Below are positions 1-11,095 of a DNA stretch of 64,000 nucleotides, piece after piece (position 1 is the first letter of the stretch; every line of letters begins with the position of its first letter). This DNA comes from Naganishia liquefaciens (Eukaryota; Basidiomycota; Tremellomycetes; Filobasidiales; Filobasidiaceae): NCBI GenBank assembly GCA_013423385.1, contig BLZA01000005.1:372001-436000 (forward strand), given 5' to 3'. The notes below the pieces were generated by a model. It did no database searches. It saw only the letters and a list, made by a program, of their open reading frames with translations, and had not been told where the DNA came from. Position numbers and translations under genes: made by a program.

Positions 1-250
1 CGTTAGACAGGTGAGTGGATACTGAAACTTTGCTACGACCGAAAATAACAGAGCTTGGGATACAGCTTGCGAAGGAGATTCTGCCCTTACTGGAGGACTT
101 TCCACTCGTATCAGGAGCCACTCGCTACGACGAGAGGATGCATCTGCATACATCAACGTCTTCCCAGGTTTTGAAGCACGCCAACGGGTCGCAGCGCCGG
201 AATATACCGGCTCTAGAACAGAAATTGTGCGTTTCCAACTGTCTCACTAG
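1..250 (+). CDS. 3' end of an unidentified gene (5' part outside window)
   Basis: Bases 1-10 end at a canonical donor (gtgagt at 11), and an acceptor (ataacag) ends at 51, giving a 41-nt intron like others in this window. Joined, the frame reads ...LDRAWDTACEGD... and runs about 65 further codons to TAG at 248-250, ending ...TEIVRFQLSH. The tail is mixed and hydrophilic, with no motif I recognise. It is convergent with TAD2, whose stop is at 454, leaving about 200 bases of shared 3' space. The reading frame rests only on the splice signals and the open frame, so the call is modest. An 80-codon open frame covers the same bases in another phase and lacks an ATG. Confidence 0.4.
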
Positions 251-453
251 AAGATAAGCTCAAATCGCTTGCGACCACAGCTTGCAGAGCAACAAGTTGA
301 ATGAATCGAGAAGGACAGTCAGCGAACGAGCCCCGGACGCCAGCAGACTTCGGTAACATTAGCCATCGCGCTTGCAGTCACGATGGCTTGAGATGCCAGA
401 CGAAGCGTATAGTAGAGCATTGCAGACCCGTAGAAACCCGTACAAAGCACAGC

Positions 454-1397
454 CTAAGATAGCTCGGTCTCCAGCGGCGTACGAGAGCCGTCTGGAGTCG
501 CAATCGGCGATGCGGTTCTTGATTTGATCGGAAGAATGTCTGTCTTGAGTACCCTCGTGGTCTTGTTCTTTGGCTTGGGAGCTGTACTTCTTCGTCAGTA
601 CCTTTCAGACAATCAAGACCAAACGCCACTTGCCGTTTGAGTTTTGTATCAGATAGAACCGCCTGAGCAGCATGATAGCTTCGGGTCTGTAGTAGCCGCC
701 GAATGCCGGGTACGATAAGCTCGACTGAATGCTCGGCCTAACGAGGAATAAGGATATGAATCGCCGCGCAATTCTCGCAGAAACCACCTACGTATCGTTC
801 ACGTCAAGCACACTGCCACAACCTCCGAACCGCTCGTTTCCCGCACCATAGAATACCTTGCCGATACCGACTTGGCGGAGAGCAGACGCACACATAACGC
901 ACGGCTCTACTGTAACGTATAGTGTTACGTCTTGAAGGGGCAACGGATGCGTTTTGAGAATCTCGTCGAGAGACACCAACTCTGCATGAAGCGTTGCCTG
1001 CATCGACGTGACGTTTATCACCCGTTTCCGCAGACGGCTCATTTTGGCTTACGTTTCTCCATTCATTCGTGCGATTACGTGCTTTCGCGATAGCCTTGCC
1101 ATTCTTGACAAAGACGCATCCTACAGGCACCTCCTTCGCAGCCAGGGCTTCCTCTGCCTGACAATATGCACAGCCAGAGCATGAAATGAACGGAATACCG
1201 ATGAGCACAGGCAATGCGATAGCTTCAATGTCTAAGATTGTACAACTGTCTTGACAGGTACAACGACAATATATAAGCATGTGCAGATGGCTACTCACCT
1301 GGTCAAGTGCGACCTTCATCCATTCCAAGTCGATGTCCTGCTGTTCCTCTTCCGGGACGTATACAGCCAGAGGAGGCGTCCATCCTGATGTCTGCAT
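454..1397 (-). CDS. TAD2: tRNA-specific adenosine-34 deaminase catalytic subunit (Tad2/ADAT2)
   Basis: This deaminates A34 to inosine in the anticodon wobble position of tRNAs, working as a heterodimer with Tad3. Five exons (1397-1299, 1157-1053, 997-792, 737-634, 581-454) total 642 nt, or 213 aa, the usual length for Tad2. The zinc/catalytic motif HAE lies at residues 72-74 and PCVMC at 100-104, where E74 is the general acid/base and H72, C101 and C104 bind zinc. EVPVGCVFV upstream and the C-terminal [17 protein letters not shown]...NSNAPKPK block are also family hallmarks. The first intron is long (141 nt). The last intron (633-582) begins GCAAGT, a GC-AG intron, and only this splice restores the conserved NAPKPK tail. 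ATG 1397 is the first Met in frame with [13 protein letters not shown]. No other deaminase family fits as well. Confidence 0.93.
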
Positions 1398-2012
1398 GCG
1401 GAAAGCTACCTGCTTGCCGATGATGCAATGGAGATAATAAATGGCTGATGGGTTCTCGTGCGTATCTATAATAGATTCGGGTCAGTTCTCGTCATGCGAT
1501 ATAGAGCAAGAAGCAGATATCGAGAAGTATCAGAAAAGAATGCGCGAATTGATTGAAAGCATTGACTGCTGGCGGTTTGCACATTCGGGGGCTTCAAGCA
1601 AGTCCGAAAGGGAAACGCTCGAATCCTGACCAGACATACGCCCCACCAGATCTCTTGCTGACGTGCAAATGTCTGGCATAAAGTATCTTCATTTGAAGAG
1701 GAAAGGGAGGGGTACCAGGCGAGGAATGATAGACTTACCTAATGAGCTTTTCGGATTGAATGATCCGGGTGATTGAATCCTGGCTTGAGACGCGGACGCC
1801 GTTTGTGAAAGGGTTCAGACGGATGACAGTTGTCAGATGTTGATGCAGGTTGGATGAGCTTTTCGTTAAGTATTCCGCACAATGTATACTCTCTCTTCCA
1901 CTAAGCGCGATCATTCGAGGAGAAGCGCAGATCCAGCAGAGCGATGCAGCGAAATCTCCTGCTTGCAGACAGACAGACTGATATCTGATGAGAAGACCGC
2001 GATGCCTAGTTT
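1398..2012. other. Intergenic, no gene supported
   Basis: Upstream of TAD2 (minus) and of the tRNA gene (plus). A 62-codon plus-strand frame at 1441-1629 and a minus-strand frame crossing the tRNA show no conserved motif and no convincing splice context. This stretch probably holds the TAD2 promoter and tRNA 5' flank. Confidence 0.5.
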
Positions 2013-2099
2013 GCCGGCTTAGTGAAGTGGTTAACACGTCAGATTCCGGTAAGAGCTGGAAGTAGCTGAAGATCGCGAGTTCGAATCTCGCAGTCGGTT
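2013..2099 (+). tRNA. tRNA-Arg(CCG) with a 14-nt intron
   Basis: The acceptor arms GCCGGCT (2013-2019) and AGTCGGT (2092-2098) pair over 7 bp with two G-U pairs. The D-arm is GTG/CAC. The anticodon stem TCAGA (2039-2043) is followed by loop TTCCGG with anticodon CCG at 2046-2048. The T-arm is GCGAG-TTCGAAT-CTCGC, and the variable loop is 5 nt. A 14-nt intron (2050-2063) sits at the canonical position after base 37, and its CTGG can pair with the CCGG of the anticodon loop, the usual anticodon-intron helix. The stem pair closing the loop is an A-G mismatch in this fold. Internal box A and box B sequences are present, and a T5 pol III terminator follows at 2103-2107. CCG reads the CGG arginine codon. 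Confidence 0.9.
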
Positions 2100-3292
2100 C
2101 ACTTTTTGGACCATCCAGCCTTTCCGCGGTGGTCGTGTCTTGCACGTATGGTACTCTATCACCACATCTTCGTTGCTAGAGATGTTGTGCTTTGTAGGAA
2201 CCTGCGCATTGGCCGCATCTTTGAGGTATTGCGCGTGAAGCGGGAGAGAAGAATTTCAATTCGAGATCTCGATGAGGATGAAGACTCTGGTCAAGGAATT
2301 TTGGACGGAAGGAGTTGGTCTGCTCGGCTGGAAGAGTTTTTTGTCGTTTCACGAGATCTGAAAGGAACAAGCGTTCAGGGTTTACCCAATTGTTTGTTAA
2401 CGGCAGCCGGCGACCAGCCCAAATTATCATGCCCGGTGCATGTTCACTAGCTTCTAAGGGCTCTCCGTCGGGACAGCCCTTAACCTCTGAGCATCTTTAG
2501 CTCCTGATATTCGGCACGCCGCTGTGCTTCTCTGTCATTTCTCAGTGGTGAATGCGAGCCTAAGCAGATGTAGAGCAAAATTTCTTCAAACAGCTTGTTA
2601 TAGCCGACTGCAAGGTTTACACGAGGGATATAAAATGAAGGTGCTACAATAATCAGCCATTGGAGGCCTTTGGTCATGCCCAGTGACCGCTCAAAGTTGT
2701 TCAGGTTATTTTGTCTAGGAGCGGGAAAAAGCCTCAAGAATACTCTTCAGGCAAGGCAAGCTGGAGAAATCCGTGATGAGCGGCTCCACGATTTTTGACC
2801 TTGTCCAAAATGAAACGATGTCTACCCCGGAACGCTAGTGATGCAAGTGGCCGCTCTCCACATGTGCCCCAGACTTGTTTAGTGCAAAAGCGACACGAGC
2901 GGGAGTAGCTAGCTGAGTAGCTGCGGAAGTAATATGATGAACGGACGATCAGCGGAGATTGGCAGGCGAGGCAATTGGCATCGCGCGGCTCGAAATGAGC
3001 TAGTGAGATAGTGATCTCGTGGGCGGCGCTCGACAATCGCTCGACCCGCGCTGTCCAATCAGTCAGGCAGGAATCATCGCAAGTGCTTTCACTCATCGCG
3101 TCACGACTTTGCTCTCAATCAAGTATATCTCCAGACGATCCAGTTTCCACAGAGCTCTTACTCCCAGACCAACGTCGCCTCGCCTCAGTCAGCACGCAGA
3201 ACCCATTCACGGCCTAAGCCGAACGCCATGCGTGACTAAGGCACGAGGTGGCAATCAGCTATATCCGTCGTCGCGCGAGACCTTTCGTCAAC
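2100..3292. other. Intergenic region with unassigned minus-strand open frames
   Basis: This holds the tRNA terminator and then about 1.1 kb without a gene I can support. On the minus strand an ATG frame (3096-2734, 120 codons, several Cys including a CLAC and a CRFC pair) abuts a second frame (2737-2480) ending ...YQELKMLRG. They could be exons of one small gene, but codon use is unlike the confident genes and no family is recognised. The last 200 bases probably hold the promoter of the gene starting at 3293. Confidence 0.3.
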
Positions 3293-4725
3293 ATGCTGCT
3301 GCCAGCTTACGACGCGCACGGACGTCTCTACTATCCTCAATACGAGGACGCTCCTCCGAGACCAGATCCTCCCATTCGAGCAAGAAGGGCTACAACCCGA
3401 ACAGTTTGCGCTTGTATCGACGACACGCTCTATACGTTTCAGCGGCAGCAGCAAGAAAAGCAGAGGCAGTCGTTTATGGTCGTCAGACAACCTCGATCGG
3501 CTTTCTTCGCGACTTCAAGCATCGCCCCCACGTCGGTGCTGGGTCCAATTCCTAAATGGACAGGCGGATCAGAAGGAGGAAAGAGAGGCAGAAGCAGGAA
3601 GTCCAGTGTTCGCGATTTCGAGAGGAGTCGTAGCAGGGACATTCCTGGGGCGATAGCGTCGAAGTCGAGGGAAATGGAAATATCAGCACAGTATCATGGA
3701 GTAGGTATTCCTTCGCACCTACATTCATTTAACTCACCGATGACCTTTTTCAGTCGAACGAAACCTTCGTGTCTGTTGTTGAAGCAGAATGCACGACACC
3801 AATGCCTTCTCTGGACCCGACGACAGCCTCAGACTATTCCGCCTTCACCGACATCGTGACACCAGGCTCTACTCATGGGCATGAATCACGTCCGCCTTCC
3901 ATCGTGCCTTCCTCCTTCAAGACCGTCAAGCAATTCTTTTCGAGCGCCAATACTAGCACCGCATCCCTTCTCAGTCAAACCGCACCGTCGCCCAAGAAGA
4001 AATTTTGCAGAACGGCATTATTTCCTCCGGTAGGAGAAGAGGAGTATCCCGCTCGGGGCCTCTGCCCGAGTCTTCAAGTCCTCCTTATGTCTTCCGAGAC
4101 GCAATCAACGAGACAGGTGAATCAACAGAACCGCTCATCGAGACCAGGCAAAGTCCGCGATATTCGCGAGGCTCGAACGCGAGCGTTTTCGCCGCCTCTC
4201 GAGGTCAGTGAGGACCAAGACCCGCTGGTTATTGAGATCCGGTCAGCTCTCGACAACGTCATTTCGCTCGAGATCCGCAAAGACACCTCTGATATCGCGC
4301 TCCCGCATCGTATCGCATCCGATTTCGCCGCACAAAGAAACGCTCGACGTATGGAGCACTTTACCAGCTACTTTTCCTTCGTCACGTCGCCTTCATTCAA
4401 GACATTCACTCAGCAATCGGCTTCGACGGCGCAAGGGGAATGCTCCTGCTGTATCTCGTCAAACGCCTGGGTGCAATTGTCTGGCATAGACCTTTGGATC
4501 GACGTTCCCACCTCGCCGCGAGAGTTGCGTCCTCCTGCGAGACGTAGAGCGGATGGGACGACGTTGAGGAAATGGTGCTTGGAATGGCAGATGGTCGTCC
4601 ACGGCAAAGTCGACTGCATTAAGCATCGAAACGAAAGCAAACCACCAGTTTTCAGGCAGAAGCAGAAGTGCAAGCGAGGAAAGGAGAGATGGGGATGTGG
4701 ATGTGTCGACCATGGATTCGACTAG
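3293..4725 (+). CDS. Unrecognised Ser/Arg-rich protein
   Basis: Exon 1 (3293-3700, 136 codons from MLLPAYDAHGRLYYPQY) is rich in Ser, Arg and Gln, with RSRSRD-like stretches. A 53-nt phase-0 intron (3701-3753, donor GTAGGT, acceptor TTTTTCAG) joins it to SNETFVSVVEAE. The same frame then stays open to TAG at 4723-4725. Two frames are open over 4005-4490, and a GTCAGT sequence at 4203 could be a donor. A CAG acceptor also lies at 4655, so later exon boundaries and the true stop are uncertain. The segment DPLVIEIRSALDNVISLEI has the best codon bias. I do not recognise the family. It appears largely disordered, with no membrane segment seen. It is convergent with AP-1 beta-adaptin, which ends at 4988. 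Confidence 0.5.
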
Positions 4726-4987
4726 ACGATGGGACGAGAAGATTCTCAAGCCTTCTCGCATGCGGCACCTCAACTTCTCGCCACAACGTTGTATAATATC
4801 CGTCACATCAGCATGGGTCATCGGACCCCCTTGTATCTATCGGTCAGCATCGAGACTGGCTTCTCAGCATGGCGACGTTGTATAATTCTCAGCTGTCTCC
4901 CGTTATATTAAGCATTGAACTCCATCTATCTATTTCCTTGCGTCACTGCCAAAGCTATACAACGGTTACAGGCATCTTTGGGTAGCT

Positions 4988-7921
4988 TCAGAAAAGGCCC
5001 AGTAAGTCATCTGATTGTGTTTTTTGCGCTGTTGCTGGCTTGTCGTTAGGCGTGTTAGCATTCGGTCCTCCGAAGCCGGCCAATCCGTCGAAATCATGCG
5101 AAGAAGAAGCAGCCGCAGCCGCATTCACGCTCTGATTGGTGGGTGAGGTAACGCTCATCACTGGCGCTGACGAAGGAGTTTGCAGGTTACTGCTCGAGAA
5201 CAAGTCCATGAGCTCATCCAGCGGGTTTTTCGCTGCAGCGACGGAAGCGATCGCGGCTGATGACGGCGCAAAGCTAGCAGGCACGGTATTCGTCCCAATA
5301 GACGTATCCGCAATCGAGGGTTCGTCCGCGTCGAAATCCAGTAAGTTCTCCGACTTTTGTCCGGCAACGACGGTTTCGAGTGCTTTCTGCGTCGAGGTAT
5401 CTGCGTCCTCGAAACTGATCCGCACAAATTAGTTCTATGACGTTTCCACGTGCAAACTTTTTGCGACTCACTCGACTCTGCGTTTTGACATCTCGTCTAC
5501 ACCATATCTTCCCTTTCCAATAAAAGTGGCAGCTGGCTTGTGATATACACTCGCCAGTGATGAGATTTCACCCAGCAACTCCTCCAAGACTGCGGGTGCG
5601 ACTGTTGTGTTGGGTAGAGATATCGGCGGTCTGACCGATAATACGACAGCCTTGCGTAAAAACAAAGGGGAGACTTAGCATCAGAGCGGGTCTTCGGATG
5701 CGACCATACCTTTGCGGCTGCAGGATCCGTCGACAATAGCCTCCAATACACGTAGGCTTTGTCCCGTACATCCGGATTGTCCGAGTCTTTCGTGGCGGTC
5801 TGCAAAACTCGCTGCACGATCGCTTGAGCATGGTCTGGCTTCTTCAGGAAAAGCTTGACGATAGCTGTTACAGTTTGCAGTTGTACCTGGAGGAAAGCGC
5901 AACGTTTTAGCTGGATCTCTATGCGGAAAAGCAAAAGTAACTTACAGCATAGCTTTCCTCCTTGAAACCGTCTAGGAAGATTGCCAGTAATTCATCGGCG
6001 TTCTCGATTTTTTCGGCATATTCTCCGATAATCCAGATCAGGGATGCTTTAGCCTCAGGCTCATCCAGCTCGTCGAGATTGGCACACAAGGTAGGAATCA
6101 CTGCCTCATAGCTGTGAGGGTATTTCCTGAATATGTCCTAGCCGTGACGAGGGAACGATATGTCAGACATTGACTCATCCGAGCTCCTACAGACTCACTT
6201 TGATGACGACAACCGCCTCCTGAACAACATAGCTAACTCGAGTTTGTATCAAATCCAGTAAAACTTGGACGCAACGGGGAGCGGCAGATTCGATTTTGAT
6301 GGCGGTTTGGCCGATGGCTTTGACCGCTTTTCGCACAAAGTCGACGTCTACTTCCGAAGCATATCTGATGGGAAAAATCAGTTGAGCAAGGGCGCACGCC
6401 AAAGAGGATTCATACTCTTTCAACTCCCCCAGCAGAGTGTCGACATTCTTATCACTAGCCAGGCGGACCATGACGTCCAATTTCTCAACTTTGACGTAAG
6501 GCGGATCGTTATACTTGCAAAAGAACACTCGCATCTCGTTGGCGAGGATATCTGGTCGCTTCTGGAGAAGAAGGTTGATATTCCGCAAGGCGACCCATTG
6601 TATCTCAGGAGCGGATGAGATCAGAGTAACTGCAAGAAGCGTCAGAATAGAGGTAAACTCTAGCGATTCATCCAGACTGACCAAGTGGTGGAGCCATTTT
6701 GCGAATCAGTTGCGTTATCAACTCCTGCCGTTGCACGTTTCTCATATGAATCATGATTACCTGTTTCGCAGAAAAGGCTGATCAGCAATTTGCCTTAAAT
6801 CAAGCTTGAGAGCCACACGATGCGTACTTTGACAGCTCCCAAGACAACAGCCCCGTTCGCATGCTGGAATTGCGGCATAACCCTTTCACAAATATGTTCT
6901 GACTCCTCTGATCCTGAAGCCTGATACTTTGCCAGCGCATTGAGCAGCGCAATCCTTCCCCATTCGCTGCATTCGTTGAGGGCCAAGAGAATCCTAGAAA
7001 GCGTCGGTCCATCGATGATGAACTTCTGAGGCGGGATTGTCGGTGATGGCGTCTCGTCCTCATCGTCATTCTCGCGTTTCACACTTCTTGATCCATTTTG
7101 AGCCGCGAGGAGGGAAGCCTCGTGAATATCGGAAAGAGCAGTCACAGCATTGGCCACAACCATCGGGTTTCCGTCCCCGACAAGATCCCTCAAAATATCT
7201 ATGAAGCCGTAGTCGACGCATAATTCGGGCTTGAGCTCGTAGACCTTCGCCACGCAGAGTGCCGCAGTTTTGCGCACGTAGGGATTCTCATCGCGAAGAC
7301 AACGAGAAAGCGGGTCGCCGAGGTATGAGAGGATTTTTTCGGCGCGCAGGGTGGACATGGTTCGGATTGCGAGTGCCCGAATTAGCGGGTTTTGATCGGC
7401 GGTGTCCTTTAAAGATGCGGTGAGCATAATGGATTGCAACGGATTCCTAGGCGGCTCACCTTCACAAAAGTATTGACCGCCAGAATGACCAATTCAGGCT
7501 GAGTCTTCGCGTAATTCATGAGGTATAAATACACGAGCTGGACAAAAGAACGTTAGCATGTTGACTCTTTCTGAGGATGAGTGTCTGCACACCTTTTTCT
7601 GTTCTAGATCCTCCGTTTGCTGTCATGGTGAAATACACCACTCATCAGCATCAATTTGCTCGCGGATAGGGATATCGCAGGAGGCTTACCATATTCTTGA
7701 GTACGTCCGGGAACAAGCCTGAAACATCCTTGCCAACGGTCATGTTCGCGATAACGCGCTTGATTGCATCTGCTCTGCGATCACGGTATTCCGAGTTTAG
7801 TTCCGCTCGCAGCTCAAAATTCTCGCCTATCGAATAGCAGATGAGCGTAGATTCGAAGATGATGCCTCTAGTGAAGGGCCACGCGAAGCTTACCCTTGCG
7901 GGGTGGAGCCCTTCCATTCAT
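4988..7921 (-). CDS. APL2: AP-1 clathrin adaptor complex, large beta subunit (no ear domain)
   Basis: Beta-adaptin trunk of the AP-1 coat that sorts cargo at the trans-Golgi and endosomes. Twelve exons total 2283 nt, or 760 aa: 7921-7894, 7826-7690, 7619-7593, 7537-7460, 7406-6828, 6760-6682, 6629-6416, 6364-6199, 6137-5946, 5886-5710, 5650-5472, 5414-4988. Family signatures appear in order: [96 protein letters not shown] and [14 protein letters not shown]. The hinge carries a clathrin-box-like LLDFD at residues 643-647. The protein stops at ...SDDLLGLF with no appendage domain, as in yeast Apl2. Start ATG 7921 is the only Met that splices in frame to KGEN. The third exon is just 27 nt. AP-2 beta is the alternative, but the conservation level favours AP-1. 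Confidence 0.93.
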
Positions 7922-8632
7922 GTTGCAGGAAGGATTCTGATTGGAGTATCTGCTTAAGACGACCGTCGAGGTGCAGGTGAGTAGCGAAGGATTGCCGGGA
8001 TGAGGATGCGCGAATGGTGCGGAGGATCTGCGATGCCGGCCTGAGATGTCTGCGCTTCAAGTAGAGTTGAATTTGTCCTCTCGCTGAAGGAGGTGTGCAT
8101 GCATGATGAACTCGTGTCTCGTGTTTGATTCCGCCATCCTGATCGTTCTTGCTATTACGGTCGACTGACCGACTCTGAGCAAAGTCCACGGCCCCGATGA
8201 TCGAATCTGCCGTAAGCGGAAGACAGCCCGCCATCTCCCTTCATGTGCCATTCATTCCTGGGACCCGTTGGCGCAAATGATGGATCGAAGTCGCCTCGAG
8301 ATGTCAATCGTTTGAGTGTTGTCATAGCATATCCGGTCGACGCTTGGTCACTCGCTCTTTCAAAGATCTTGACACAACTTCAGCGAGAGTCGTTGATGCT
8401 GGCCATCAAGAAGCAGTAGCCTCGACTGCTTCTATCGACGACGACAGCCTTTGATCCCGACCTCGTCATTTCCCACATATCCTTCACCACAAACCCCCTC
8501 TCTAATCGCAGAGACAAGTCACAGTCTCACGCTTGCGAATACATATTGACCTGATTCCTGTGGACCTTCAATATCGAGGCCAGTCACACCTCGTACCGTT
8601 GACATCAGCGCAAAATCTGTCACATTGCGATC
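7922..8632. other. Divergent intergenic region between AP-1 beta and the FANP-motif gene
   Basis: About 710 bases separate the minus-strand AP-1 beta start from the plus-strand start at 8633. Open frames here (for example minus 8234-7890) are not conserved and do not splice in frame to the adaptin. Pyrimidine-rich stretches around 8440-8520 fit a 5' UTR or promoter. No specific regulatory site is recognised. Confidence 0.5.
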
Positions 8633-10845
8633 ATGTCATCCGCATTTCCCCTTTCTCCGCCGGTTTCTCATCACAAATCCCGACATATCGTCACCCAGCA
8701 CAACCCGGTTCGCAATGACGCACAAACTTGGACAGCATTAAATACCGGCATGGACGCTCCACGGACCGCTGAAAGGAAGCGACGCGGGCGTATGGTAGAT
8801 TACATTGATAGGCAAGTAATCGAGCTTGCGCAGTGTGCCCAAAACAACCTAACCCCTATCTGAATACCTTACAGCCTGCCAACACCACCGAGTACAAAAA
8901 ACAATCGCTCACGTCGACATCATGCCCACCACGATTCCTCTGTCGGTCTCCCAACGCCATCTACATCAGCACGCAAAGCAACGGGATCTCAACAAGCTCG
9001 TGACCTTAGCGCGTCTCCAATTAACAAGTCGCGTTGTGTTGGAGTAGACGGCGTGGACCTGGAGGCTGAGGCAGAAGCAGAGAACGCTTTGAGCGAGACG
9101 ACACAAGGCGGTATCGCAGTAATGGAGAAAAGATGGATGGGTCGGAGGGGATCGAGAAGACCGGGGTTGACCTTCGCGCAGCAGATGGGTTTACTCATAT
9201 CGCGTCCCGGCGACCAGCACAGTCAATCTTTCACGAGAGGCTTACAATCTGATTGGAGACCCTCCGGATTCACCAATGAAGGTTCCGACGCAGTGGTAGA
9301 AAAGTCTTTCTACTTTAACGCAAGCAGCATCAGCGCGCGTGAGCGATCAGAGGTAAAGCTCAGCGTTCCAACTACTGTGTCAATACAGGAGAATCCTTTT
9401 CTGGACGACGCCGATCGACCATCAGCGAATCGACTCCAGAAAACCGCCAGCGGACGCCTATTAGATCCGGTCGATGTCATCTCACCCGAAGCTTCCATGC
9501 GCAAACCCGACAGCACGGTCCAAGACGCGGGGTCTGAAACTGAATTGGAGCAAGATGCGTTCGAGAATGAGGAGGACGAGGAGGAAGACGACAGTCCATA
9601 TCTTATCGAGAGCTCAGATCCTTTTCCCGTGTCAGACAGCACTTTCCAAGCCGTCAGAGATGTGTCTGCAATCGCAGCCGCTGCCGAGGACTCTACGGAA
9701 GAGTTAGACTCGTCCGACTTGAGCGAGATAAGCGATGTGGACACCGATGCCGAAAATGAACGTACTGTTGATAATCAGGACGAAGAGCTGGAAGAGGGTC
9801 CCTTGTCGGTAGATTTGGCACCGAATGAAAGCATGATGGCGGCCGTGAACGGCGGCAAGCGTCTGCACTCGATATCAGCATCTTTTACGGCTTCCAAAGG
9901 TTCGTCCTCGGATCTCGCGAGGACTTCTCCGACAACGCGTAATTCTTCCATTCGTCCGAAGAAGCTTCGCGAGAGAAAGACGTGGAGCAAGCCTATTCTC
10001 GGTGACACGGAAGACAATCCATTTCTTGCATCAAGCACCGCCGGAAACCCGAAGAGTCAAGGCTTTGCAGTCGAAGCGGGTGGATCATGGCTCCGGACAG
10101 ACAACGCGAGAACCCGAAGAAGTGAGGGAGAGAAGCCGACAATCGACTATCTCTTGTACGTGATTATCTCCTCTCGCATATGACGTCTTTGACTCACCAG
10201 GACCTTGCTGCGACCAGCCGAGGCCAAAAGACAACGTTTGCTAACCCGTACTATATGCACGACCCCTATCGACCTCCTGCGACATCTCTTCTTCCGCCTG
10301 AACATCCCGAGTTCTCGCCGGCTCCGGTACCTGCTCCCAGAATGTTATTCCCACAAGCTGCAACTGCGGAAGATAACGCGTCAGACGATGAAGGAAAGGC
10401 GGTGCTACGTAGAGGCAGACGAGATATCCTCCCTGGTCGTATGCCATCATCGCCAATAGCGCAACCTTCCGCCATTCCCGCTACGCGGGCTCTTCAACGC
10501 AGAATATCGTCTCAGATTCCGCCACTGGCACGTCAAGGATCGACTATTCTCGAAAAGGCCCAGAGGGCGCAAGCGCAACCTCGACCCGCTGTATCGCAAT
10601 CAACCAGTCGCCCTCAAAACGGCACACAAAAACGCTCGATGGATGCAGTCCTGGGCGGAGTAACGGACGGCAACGACGACGAAGACGAGCTCTTGCTCAG
10701 AAACCCTCGAGCAGGTAGGAGACTCCTATTTGGTCCCGGGGCTGGTGGCCCTGGACGAGTACACTCGGATCAACAGCAGCACGATCACGCCGCTGGCATG
10801 AGTTCGAACAAGAAGGTGAAAATGGAGCACGTTATGGGAGAATAG
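8633..10845 (+). CDS. Disordered protein with conserved RGQK...FANP C-terminal motif
   Basis: Three exons (8633-8832, 8875-10159, 10201-10845) total 2130 nt, giving 709 aa. Both introns are about 42 nt. The first donor (GTGTGC) was chosen because only it restores the LPTPPSTKNNRSRR frame, so it is less certain than the second. The N-terminus has TAERKRRGRMVDYID followed by LPTPPS, LPTPSTS and SASP Ser/Thr-Pro sites that look like proline-directed kinase targets. A long acidic middle (DEEEDDS, DSSDLSEISDVDTDAE) follows. The C-terminal third has TSRGQKTTFANPYY, then PPEHPEFSPAPVPAPRMLFP, and ends with RRLLFGPG and a basic KKVKME patch, a possible nuclear signal. I recall this FANP arrangement from uncharacterised fungal nuclear or cell-cycle-type proteins but cannot name the family. 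Function is unassigned. Confidence 0.75.
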
Positions 10846-11095
10846 TTCTTCCAGAAAAGAATGGCGTGTGGCGTGGCGAACCAGTTGTATAAAGCGCCGG
10901 GAGTCCGCTGCTCCAGCGTTGTAGACCTCGCTCTCTTCTTGTAGTGAATTGGCAACGATTATGACATGATGCGGTCATTCTATCGCCTCGAGACGGCAAG
11001 AAGTGCACCGCCAGAAACACTTCGTTTCAATCCTACAACTGCGATGTATTTGATGCTGTACAACGACGCTTTTCGAGAATACTCTATGATATTGA

